Of a stretch of 23,972 nucleotides of DNA, positions 17,215 through 23,972 are shown piece by piece. Origin of the DNA: G026625185 sp963727835. GTDB taxonomy: Bacteria > Desulfobacterota > WTBG01 > JAGOGO01. The notes under the pieces were generated by a model. That model saw nothing but the letters and a program-made list of their open reading frames with translations. It searched no databases and was not told where the DNA came from. The translations under genes and the position numbers were made by a program. Location of the stretch: positions 1 to 23,972 of the forward strand of contig CAVSIB010000062.1 in assembly GCA_963727835.1 (NCBI GenBank), given 5' to 3'. Position 1 is the stretch's first letter. Every line of letters starts with the position of its first letter.

Positions 17215-18329
17215 TCAGCTATTTTCTGCAGTAAGATGATTGTGCAAAGGCCTTTGGGCGGGGAATGTTATTTTTGCCACTGTCCCCTTACCATTTTCAC
17301 TGGTTAAGCTGAGGGAAGAGTTGGGATGATCTCCGATAATTCTTTTGCAGATCGGCAGTCCTAAGCCGCTCCCATGTTTTTTGGTGGTAAAAAAAGGATT
17401 AAATATTTTTTCTTGATCACTTTTTGAGATCCCGGGACCATCATCAACAATTTTTACCTCAACCATATTATCGGTTACACCAGACTGAATTGAAAGATTG
17501 CCACCTTCTCCCATAGCCTCAACCGCATTTTTTACTAAATTGAGTAAAACCTGTTTTAGCTTCTCCTTATCCCCTTCAATAAAATTTTGCTTTCTCTCCG
17601 TCTTTAGGGTTGTCCGGATATTTTTCTTTTCCCAACTATCCTTGGTGAGAAGATACACTTCTTCCAAGAGGTCATTGATATTAAGCGTTTCAAAGTCCAA
17701 ATTTTTCGGAAGATAAAACTCTCGAAGTTCCAGAAGGAGACTTTCCAATCGCCTGATCTCTTCAACAATGATAGTCAGCTTGGAAAGTTCTTTTTCTCCG
17801 GTGATGGTTTTTTTTAATTGTTGAGCAAAACCGCCAATAAGAATAAGCGGGTTTTTAATCTCATGAGTAATTTCTGCCACCAACTGACCGAGCGCGGCTA
17901 AGCGCTCTGATTGTAAAAGCTGTTCCTGTAAAGTTTTGGTCTCGGTTACATCCCTGATTAAAGCAGTAAAATAAAGTTTTCCCTCTACCTCGGAAACAGA
18001 AAAAGAAATAGAGGCAGGAAATGTTTCCCCGTCCTTGCGTGCGGCTATAAACTCAGTCTCATGACCAATCAGGACTGGCTTTTTGGTTTTAATGTACCGC
18101 TCGACTGCTTTTGGTGATTTTGACTGCACCGAGAAGTCAAAATGGTATCGAGGTTTTGTCCGATTACTTCTTTCCGACTGTAGCCAAAAATTTTTTCTGC
18201 TGCCTGATTAAAGAATATTACCCTGTGATCTTGATCAATGGTTACAAATGCCTCGTTGGTGTTTTGGACTGCACCTTGAAGAATTGTTAATTCCTTGATC
18301 ACACCACGTTGCTTTTCATTTCCATCCAT
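17215..18329 (-). CDS. PAS-domain sensor histidine kinase (one frameshift)
   Basis: The joined product, about 371 residues, has no membrane segment and is probably cytosolic. An N-terminal PAS domain (TNEAFVTIDQDHRVIFFNQAAEKIFGYSRKEVIGQNL) continues to FTALIRDVTETK. Then come a HisKA helix with the phospho-acceptor H box ITHEIKNPLILIGG and a HATPase domain with N box NLVKNAVEAMGEG, G1 VDDGPGI, F box FNPFFTTKK and G2 GSGLGLPICKRI. One A appears to be missing at 18109-18112 in the PAS domain; restoring it gives HQKAVERYI. No response regulator is in the window, so its target is unknown. It lies 20 bp after rubredoxin and 41 bp before fprA, suggesting redox or oxygen signalling. Confidence 0.9.
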
Positions 18330-18349
18330 AGCAATTTCCGTAACTAAGG

Positions 18350-18508
18350 CTATTCTTTTTCAAATTGATCTTTTGTAGCACCGCAGACCGGACAGCACCA
18401 ATCAGCGGGAAGATCTGCAAAATTGGTTCCTGGTTTCACTCCCTGCTCCGGATCACCTTTTGCAGGATCATATACATAACCACACACTGAGCATACATAT
18501 TTATCCAT
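18350..18508 (-). CDS. Rubredoxin
   Basis: A 52-residue rubredoxin, a one-electron carrier with an Fe(Cys)4 centre. The two ligand pairs are CSVCG (Cys6, Cys9) and CPVCG (Cys39, Cys42). Between them lie the family residues YVYDPAKGDPEQGVKPGT and LPADW. An extra cysteine, Cys38, replaces the usual Val/Ile before CPVC. AAGGAGG 6 bases before ATG 18508 is a strong ribosome site. It is located between arsC and the kinase, two genes before fprA, and is the obvious electron donor to that flavodiiron protein. The coding frame is short and intact, and the identification is secure. Confidence 0.97.
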   Translation of the reverse strand: MDKYVCSVCGYVYDPAKGDPEQGVKPGTNFADLPADWCCPVCGATKDQFEKE

Positions 18509-18549
18509 AATGAACCTCCTTTTTGAATGTACCGATTTTCCCCGGTTTA

Positions 18550-18984
18550 TTAAACTGTCATCAAAAGGTTCTTAACCTTTTTCTCGATTTCATCCCTTAG
18601 GGCGCGCATAACCGCAATGGGTTGATGGGTAGGGTCGGGGAGATTCCAATCCTGCCGAAGAACTGAAGGGAAAAATGGACATTCTCCTCCACAACCCATC
18701 GATACAATTACATCCGGTGTAAAGGAAGGTGAAAGTTCTATGAATGATTTGGGTTTGCGAAAAGCCATATCTATTCCTTTTTCCTTCATCACGGCAACCA
18801 TCAGATCATTTATTTTTTCTCCGGGCGTACTTCCGGCGCTTTCTGCTTCAACGTTATCCCCCCCATAAAATTGGGTAAAGGCTTGCGCCATCTGACTCCG
18901 GCAACTATTTTCGGTGCAAAGAAAAAGAATCTTTTTCCTCGCGAGAAAATGTCTCACTAAAAAGATCCGCTTTTTCCCGAGCAT
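18550..18984 (-). CDS. arsC: Arsenate reductase-like protein of the low-molecular-weight phosphatase fold
   Basis: The P-loop FLCTENSCRSQMAQAF has the CX5R catalytic signature of thioredoxin-coupled ArsC and LMW tyrosine phosphatases. VSMGCGGECPFFP supplies a second cysteine pair, and NLPDPTHQP carries the general-acid Asp. The C-terminal VMRALRDEIEKKVKNLL is typical. Arsenate reduction is likely but a phosphatase role is possible; no arsR or arsB is nearby. The start is uncertain. ATG 18984 would overlap the upstream flavoprotein gene by 80 bases and add about 17 unconserved residues before KKILFLC; GTG 18957 is an alternative, and neither has a good ribosome site. A hidden indel in the overlap is possible. 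Confidence 0.85.
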   Translation of the reverse strand: MLGKKRIFLVRHFLARKKILFLCTENSCRSQMAQAFTQFYGGDNVEAESAGSTPGEKINDLMVAVMKEKGIDMAFRKPKSFIELSPSFTPDVIVSMGCGGECPFFPSVLRQDWNLPDPTHQPIAVMRALRDEIEKKVKNLLMTV

Positions 18985-19516
18985 CTTTTAAGGCAGTAGG
19001 GTGTTTGGTGATCTCCCCGGGCTGGTCAATGCTTCTAAAAGTGAGGCTTTCGCTATAACACGCTCCCACGGCATCAAAAAAATACTTCATGGTGAGCGTT
19101 AACCCCTCAAAGAGATTCTTGCCCTTGGTTGCTCCTACGGAGAGCACATAACCCTTTCTCCACTGGTGCCCGGGATCAGAGATTTTATGGATATATTTTC
19201 TTGACCACAGGGTTTGGCACCGGTCAATCAGGGCTTTTAACTGCGCCGGAACATTGTAAAAAAATATCGGAGTTGCAACCACAATAATATCTGCTTTCCA
19301 GAGCAACGGATACACCTCTTGCATTTCATCATGAAGAGCGCAGAATCCTTCCCGCTCACAGTTGCAACAGCCGATACACGGATGTATTTTTTTGCTCGCT
19401 ACGTCAAGGGTAAAGGTTTCCGAACCGAGCTGTTGCGCTTCCCCTAAAAAGGCAGAAAGCAACGTACTGGAGTTTCCTTGTTTTCGAGGGCTGCCCTGGA
19501 TGCCAAGAAGGTACAT
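18905..19516 (-). CDS. Iron-sulfur flavoprotein (NADPH-dependent FMN reductase / flavodoxin-like fold)
   Basis: The 203-residue protein starts with the FMN phosphate loop GIQGSPRKQGNSS and has TPIFFYNVPAQLKALIDR, typical of the FMN-reductase/Isf family. Cysteines 47, 50, 53 and 59 (C-IG-C-CN-C-EREGF-C) match the compact CX2CX2CX4-7C cluster motif of Isf proteins, which bind 4Fe-4S and FMN. Such proteins are linked to electron transfer and O2/peroxide stress in anaerobes; the exact partner is unknown. ATG 19516 is preferred to TTG 19540 because the protein then begins at the first beta strand. It starts 28 bases after nifS. The C-terminal 27 residues overlap arsC in another frame and look atypical (see findings). 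Confidence 0.88.
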   Translation of the reverse strand: MYLLGIQGSPRKQGNSSTLLSAFLGEAQQLGSETFTLDVASKKIHPCIGCCNCEREGFCALHDEMQEVYPLLWKADIIVVATPIFFYNVPAQLKALIDRCQTLWSRKYIHKISDPGHQWRKGYVLSVGATKGKNLFEGLTLTMKYFFDAVGACYSESLTFRSIDQPGEITKHPTALKDAREKADLFSETFSREEKDSFSLHRK

Positions 19517-19543
19517 GGTAATGGCGTCCCTTTGGTGCAAGTA

Positions 19544-20707
19544 TCATTTTTTTTGATAAAGGGGAGACATTTCTCTCAGCCTATCAACCGCTTTCTTGAG
19601 CACTTCCAAAAATCGGTCAATATCATTCTCAGTAGTATCGCGACCATACGTTATCACCAACGTTCCCTGGGCGTCAGCGTAATCTCTCCCAATGGCACTA
19701 AGCACATGAGAAGCACGAAGCGATCCCGAAGCACACGCTGATTTCGTTGCAACCGCAATATTTTCTTGGTCAAGCATTAAGACAATGCTTTCTCCTTCAA
19801 TATACTTAATGGATAAGGAAATAAGATTGGGTAGGGAGTACTCTGGGTGTCCATTAAAAATGATATCGTCAATATTTTTCTTTAACCCGTTCTTCAACCT
19901 TTCTTTTATCCTTTTGAATTGATTAATGCGGGATTCCATTTCCTTGAGGGTAATCTCCGACGCCACTCCCATGCCGATAATCCCAATCAGGTTTTCAGTC
20001 CCCCCGCGTCTTTTATTTTCCTGCCCACCGCCATCGAGTAAAGGGTAGAGGCTCGTTCCTTTACGAATATAAAGGCCACCCACTCCCGAAGGGCCATTAA
20101 ATTGATTAGCAGCAAAGCTGAGTAAATCGATCCCCAGGTCATGAACGTCAATAGGGACAACACCCACTGCAGCGACGGCATCACAATGGAAGGTTATTTT
20201 TTTTTCTCGAGCAATTTGTGCGATTTCTTTTATGGGCTGAATGGTTCCGATTTCATTGTTTGCATACATAATGCTGATGAGAACTGTGTCATCTCGTATC
20301 GCTTTTAGCACATCATCGGGTTTTACCCTTCCGAACTGGTCAACGGAAACCGACGTGGTATCATAACCCAAGGTTTGTAATGTCCGGATAGGTTTTAAAA
20401 CTGAATTGTGTTCAATATCCGAGGTTATAATATGCTTTCCTTTATCTTTTTTAGCGAAAGCTGCCCCTTTAATTGCATGGTTATTCGATTCAGTGCCACA
20501 GGAAGTGAAAATTATCTCATCGGGCGATGCGGTAATGAGCTTAGCAACTTTCTCTCGAGCTTTTTCGATTTCTTCCGCAGCTTCTTCTCCTAATTGGTGT
20601 GGACTCGAAGGATTACCATAGTCCTTTTTAATTGCTTCAATCATAGCATTCTTAACTTCAGGCAACAGCGGATTACTGGAAATATAATCTAAATTTATCG
20701 TGTTCAT
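19544..20707 (-). CDS. NifS/IscS-like class V aminotransferase lacking the PLP lysine
   Basis: Overall this is a NifS/IscS-type cysteine desulfurase of normal length (387 residues), with GNPSSPHQLG, His100 (DIEHNSVLK), NNEIG at 150-154, Asp176 and the sulfur-carrying Cys335 (SACASGSL). The block that normally reads SxHK (Ser, His and the Schiff-base Lys) reads AANQ at 199-202, with Gln202 in the lysine position. The Gln three residues after the PLP Asp is Ala179. The frame is clean, and AAT CAA needs two substitutions to become HK, so error is unlikely. It should not form the normal PLP aldimine. Archaeoglobus IscS also lacks this lysine. GGAGG precedes ATG 20707; IscU lies 23 bp upstream. 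Confidence 0.9.
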   Translation of the reverse strand: MNTINLDYISSNPLLPEVKNAMIEAIKKDYGNPSSPHQLGEEAAEEIEKAREKVAKLITASPDEIIFTSCGTESNNHAIKGAAFAKKDKGKHIITSDIEHNSVLKPIRTLQTLGYDTTSVSVDQFGRVKPDDVLKAIRDDTVLISIMYANNEIGTIQPIKEIAQIAREKKITFHCDAVAAVGVVPIDVHDLGIDLLSFAANQFNGPSGVGGLYIRKGTSLYPLLDGGGQENKRRGGTENLIGIIGMGVASEITLKEMESRINQFKRIKERLKNGLKKNIDDIIFNGHPEYSLPNLISLSIKYIEGESIVLMLDQENIAVATKSACASGSLRASHVLSAIGRDYADAQGTLVITYGRDTTENDIDRFLEVLKKAVDRLREMSPLYQKK

Positions 20708-20730
20708 CAGTCTTTTCCTCCCATCACAGG

Positions 20731-21251
20731 TTACATGCTTAGCTTAATCTCGATTTTTCGACCACACATCGCACAGGTTTTCTCTCCTGTATGCATTTCC
20801 GAATCGCAATAAGGGCACTTGCAGCTTTCTTCTTCCGTATAACAATGATAACCTTCGGTTGATATCCTGCTCCTTGCCTTTTCCGGCTTTGCGGTTTTCG
20901 TAATCCTTGATTGCCATTTGGAGGGCATCGGCGCCTAAGTTAGAACAATGAAGTTTATTTTTTGGCAGGTCATCCAGGGCGTTGGCTACTGATTCTTTAC
21001 TGATTTGTTTTGCTTCATCCAGGGTTTTTCCTTTAGCCATTTCGGTTACCATGCTGGAAACGGCAATCGCTGCACCACATCCAAAAGTCAAAAATTTTAT
21101 GTCCTTTGATGCGGTCATTATCTACTTTGATGGTTATTTTCATCATATCACCGCAAATAGGGTTTCCTGCTTCGCCCACGCCATCAGCTCCCTGAATTTC
21201 GCCTACGTTGCGAGGGTTTTTAAAGTGATCCATGACGGTCTTAGAATACAT
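20731..21251 (-). CDS. IscU/NifU-type Fe-S scaffold with C-terminal zinc ribbon (two frameshifts)
   Basis: Scaffold for assembling Fe-S clusters, receiving sulfur from a NifS/IscS partner. Ligand cysteines are present in all three places: NPICGDMMKI, TFGCGAAIAVSS and LHCSNLGADALQMAIKDY. After the IscU fold (about 125 residues) a C-terminal extension runs GYHC, ESCKCPYCDSEMH, EKTCAMCGRK: two CxxC pairs forming a probable zinc ribbon or rubredoxin-like knuckle, not usual in IscU. Two single-base shifts need joining, near 21103-21104 (extra C on the plus strand) and at about 20858-20868. The second lies at the domain junction, so the fusion is inferred across a frame change. GGAGG is ideally placed before ATG 21251. 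Confidence 0.88.
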
Positions 21252-21312
21252 CTTTAACCTCCTGTATCAAAAAAACTCAAAAAACAAATACGTTGTTGCT
21301 TCCGGTCAATAA

Positions 21313-21563
21313 TTAAACTTTTTTAATGTTCTCTACGAGCTGTGAAATTTGGGTGCCCAGATAAACACATTATTTCCATTCCATGCACGCATCCGCATCC
21401 TGTGATTCCAAATGAGTTTTAAGATGATGTGACCCCTTTTTTAAACCAACGATCCAGACCTTTTTATTCTCATCGAAATTCATCATCTACATTAATCCCA
21501 CACGCTCCTATTTCTGGATAGATTGACCTTATTTTTTCACGATAATTTTTGTTTTTCGTGCAT
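21313..21563 (-). pseudogene. Small three-cysteine protein gene, broken by two frameshifts and one TAA
   Basis: The gap between the DUF255 gene and nifU encodes a protein of about 82 residues once joined. ATG 21563 has AAGGAT 8 bases upstream. Then come YREKIRSIYPEIGACGINVD, DENKKVWIVGLKKGSHHLKT, HLESQDADACMEWK, an in-frame TAA (21370-21372), and CVYLGTQISQLVENIKKV before the stop at 21313. Shifts lie in the T-runs at 21546-21556 and in the A3 run 21476-21478. Only K-TAA-C interrupts the last part; CAA (Gln) there would restore it. Cysteines occur in GACGI, DACM and CVYLG. I do not recognise the family. The context suggests a redox or Fe-S role. Confidence 0.55.
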
Positions 21564-21591
21564 GATGTTATCCTTGTGAAGTTGATTTAGC

Positions 21592-23659
21592 TTAACACGT
21601 AGTTAAAAAGGATTGTAATTCTTCTACCTCAGTCATTGGTTTTTTGCAACTAAACTGTTCACATACATATACCGTGGGTTTTTGATTACAGTAATCATTG
21701 GGGTTATAAAAGAAGATAGTTTTGCGAGTCGCTCCCCCTCAGAACCTTCGGATTGCAGCAGTAGGACCTTATGCGGAAGAAAACTTTTTTGAACCAACCT
21801 GATCATATTCTGTGTGGTTTGATTGTTTTTGTCTCCCCCAATGACAATCTCCTGAGCCGGACCTAAGGCAAAGTCAAGCGCCTGCAAAAAATGAGTTGAG
21901 GTAAGAGGGTAGCGCAGAAATCTGAGAAGAAAATGTTTGCACCATTCGATCCACTTTTTTTTCTAGGTCAACATTGCCGGTCATGCGACTGAGTCGCAGC
22001 ATTGTTAACGCAGCAACTGAATTGCCGGAAGGGAGGGCACCATCATAGACTTCCTTCCTTTGCGCGATCAGTGTCTCATTACCCTTTCCAGAATAAAAAA
22101 AACCCCCTTCTTTCTCATCCCAAAAAAGTTCTATCATATCATTATTAATGATAACTGCCTCTTCAAAATAGTCAATCTCAAAAGTAGCTTCATAGAGCTC
22201 AAGGAGGCCCCAAGTAAAAAAGCATAATCTTCCAAATAACCGGGAAAAGCAACCTCTTTTTCCCGAAAGCGTCTCAAAATTCTCCCCTCGGGATTTCGTA
22301 GTTTTTTCAAGATAAATCGAGCACTTTTTCGAGCAGCATCAGCATATCTTTGTTCACCAAAAACTTGATACCCTTTCGCGAACGCAGCGATCATAAGCCC
22401 ATTCCAAGATGTGATGATCTTGTCATCTTTCAAAGGGTGAATTCGTTTTTCCCGAGCATCGAAAAGCTTTTCCCGTGCAATTTCCAAATTTGTTTTAAGT
22501 TCTGTTAAACCAATACCTTCGTGTTCAGCAAAAGCTTTCGCAGGAGTTGTTTCATGGGGGATACTGAGTCCAGGCTCAAAATTGCCTGTAGGGGTAATGT
22601 TATAAAAACGGCAAAAAAGTTCCCCGAGTTCTTGCCCTAAAACGGTATTTATCTCTTTTGGCGTCCACACGTAAAATCGGCCTTCTTCTCCTTCGCTGTC
22701 AGCATCCTCTGCGGAATAAAAGCCGCCCTCGGGCGACGTAAGATCCCGCAGAACATAAGTAAAAATTTTTTCCGCCGTCTGTTTAAATTCATCGTTGTGG
22801 GTTATTTGAAAAGTTTCGAGATATCCAAGAGCTAATAAGCGCTTGATCATAAAGCATTTTTTCAAAATGGGGAACCAACCACTTTTCATCCACAGAATAA
22901 CGGTGAAAACCAAACCCAACCTGATCGAAAATGCCTCCTTTTCTCATTTCGTTGAGCGTCTTTTCTACCATTTTTAACGCCAGAGGGTCACCGCTTCGTT
23001 TAAACCAGCGCAAAAGAAAGGTTAAGTTATGCGGAATGGGAAACTTTGGGGCTGGACTAAAACCGCCCATTCGGTTCAAAGCCATGGGCTAATTGTTCAA
23101 AGCCGATTTTTAACGTGTCTCATCCACGGTTGTACTTTCTTCAGTCGTTTTGGCGAGAGGGAAAGCTGGATGGCATTGGTAATCATTCACCGGATGTTTT
23201 AATGCGATCCCGATTTTTTCCAGAGGGTTGCAATTTGTTCAAGGATTTCGACAAACCTGGATATACCCATCCTTCCTTTTTTGGGAAAATAGGTGCCCGC
23301 GAAAAAAGGCTTTCCTTCGGGGGTCATGAAAATCGAAAGCGGCCACCCTCCTCGACCAGTGAGCGCTTGGCACACGGCCATATAAATCTGGTCGATGTCA
23401 GGACGTTCTTCTCGATCGACCTTTATAGCTACGTAATTTGATTGAGAAGGTGCAGCTACCTCCGTATCTTCAAAAGATTCATGGGCCATGACATGGCACC
23501 AATGGCAGGTGGAATACCCGATGGAAAGAAAAATCGGCTTGTCTTCATTGGTTAGCATTTTGGAAAGCCTCGTCCCCCCAAGGATACCAATCTACAGGAT
23601 TTTGGGCATGTTGAAGAAGATAAGGACTTTTGTTCTGTATTAACCGGTTAACGGTGCAT
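21592..23659 (-). pseudogene. DUF255/SSP411 thioredoxin-like protein (YyaL, spermatogenesis-associated 20 type), about eleven frameshifts
   Basis: Proteins of this family join an N-terminal thioredoxin-like DUF255 domain to a large alpha/alpha toroid resembling N-acylglucosamine epimerases; their biochemical role is unclear. Visible in order: NKSPYLLQHAQNPVDWYPWG, SIGYSTCHWCHVMAHESFE (CxxC), GRGGWPLSIFMTPEG, APKFPIPHNL, PHFEKMLYDQ, SAEDADSEGEEGRFYVW, DDKIITSWNGLMIAAF, GYLEDYAFL, GALPSGNSVAA, ALDFALGPA and TVYVCEQFSCKKP. The total, about 689 residues, is normal. Frame changes fall near 23654, 23559, 23216, 23185, 23149, 23109, 23070, 22837, 22209, 21907 and 21709, mostly in homopolymers. Start ATG 23659 follows GAGAGG. 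Every conserved block survives, which favours sequence errors over true decay. Confidence 0.85.
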
Positions 23660-23687
23660 CCCCCCTCTCAAAAGGCTTGTCAATTTT

Positions 23688-23972
23688 TTATACATGCCCT
23701 CCTAAAGTGCATTGAGTAAAATCAATTTCTTTTTTGCACTTCTTACAGATGTGTTTTTTCTCAAACTCGTCGGAGAAAATTTCTTTTTCTTCACCACAAT
23801 GAGGGCATTTACAGGCAAAAGAACTAAGGTGTTTGACTTGTTCGAAGCCGGGGCAATATTTGGGCGTTGTCATGCAGCAATCCCCCTTATAACGATCAAT
23901 ATGGGCAAACTTGGAAAATTGGGCAACATTTACCAGGTCTGCAATAAAGGCATTATTAATGGGTTGGTCTAC
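23688..23972 (-). CDS. Zinc-ribbon protein, 5' end outside the window
   Basis: The 61 residues from ATG 23873 contain CPGF, CKCPHCGEEKEIFSDEF, HICKKCKKEIDFTQC: two CxxC pairs forming a zinc ribbon. The same frame stays open for 33 more codons to the window edge and reads like protein (FIADLVNVAQFSKFAHIDRYKGDCC). A longer product starting outside is therefore likely, although AAGGGGG 7 bases before ATG 23873 also permits an internal start. I do not recognise a named family; function unknown. It lies 28 bp upstream of the DUF255 gene on the same strand, and a second zinc ribbon of similar style ends the IscU protein nearby. Confidence 0.7.
   Translation of the reverse strand, partial: VDQPINNAFIADLVNVAQFSKFAHIDRYKGDCCMTTPKYCPGFEQVKHLSSFACKCPHCGEEKEIFSDEFEKKHICKKCKKEIDFTQCTLGGHV

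Noticed and set aside
15750..21372. Genetic-code reassignment (TGA as Trp or TAA as Gln), suggested by in-frame stops in two genes
   Set aside because: Intact genes in the same window end normally at TGA (secF, nifS-like, cydB) and TAA (secD, cydA), so reassignment is not tenable; errors or nonsense mutations fit better.

Overview
The window is a gene-dense bacterial chromosome segment with moderate-to-low GC content and no tRNA, rRNA, insertion sequence, phage gene or CRISPR array that I could see. SecD, SecF and YajC, a small lipoprotein and cytochrome bd sit beside many oxygen-sensitive-lifestyle proteins: a flavodiiron protein, rubredoxin, an iron-sulfur flavoprotein and NifU/NifS-type Fe-S proteins. 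This suggests an anaerobic or microaerobic bacterium, probably Gram-negative, with a Desulfobacterota-like flavour. The phylum cannot be fixed from the sequence alone.

Left part (1-6401, + strand): a housekeeping run queA (5' truncated by the window edge), tgt, yajC, secD, secF, moeA. It covers tRNA queuosine modification, the Sec accessory complex and molybdopterin-molybdenum insertion. Next, on the minus strand, come dnaJ and a small lipoprotein gene (6520-8117). On the plus strand follow mnmG (one frameshift) and a small PUR-like nucleic-acid-binding protein with a good terminator (8388-10735).

Right part (10896-23972, all minus strand). Read 5' to 3' it contains: a zinc-ribbon protein (cut by the window end); a DUF255/SSP411 thioredoxin-like protein; a small Cys-containing protein; an IscU/NifU scaffold with an added zinc ribbon; a NifS-like protein lacking the PLP lysine; an iron-sulfur flavoprotein; an arsenate-reductase-like phosphatase-fold protein; rubredoxin; a PAS histidine kinase; flavodiiron protein FprA; a damaged HEAT-like gene; cydA and cydB; then, from its own promoter, archease and rtcB (RNA ligase). 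The stretch from nifU to cydB reads as one oxygen/NO detoxification and Fe-S/thiol maintenance island. Rubredoxin would feed electrons to FprA, cytochrome bd would consume O2, and the kinase would sense redox state or a ligand.

Quality caveat: the first 9.8 kb has no frameshift. From mnmG rightwards many genes are broken by single-base indels, mostly at homopolymers, culminating in about eleven shifts in the 2-kb DUF255 gene. Two genes (HEAT-like and small Cys protein) also carry one in-frame stop each. Protein similarity continues across every break, so sequencing or assembly error is the likelier cause, though true decay of some genes cannot be excluded.

Most interesting points: the NifS homologue with Q/N/A/A in place of the K/H/S/Q PLP-binding residues, next to a zinc-ribbon IscU; a near-consensus promoter placing the archease transcript start on its own ATG (leaderless mRNA); two genes recoverable only after joining frames or ignoring a stop; and a chain of overlapping mini-ORFs tiling the queA-tgt gap.
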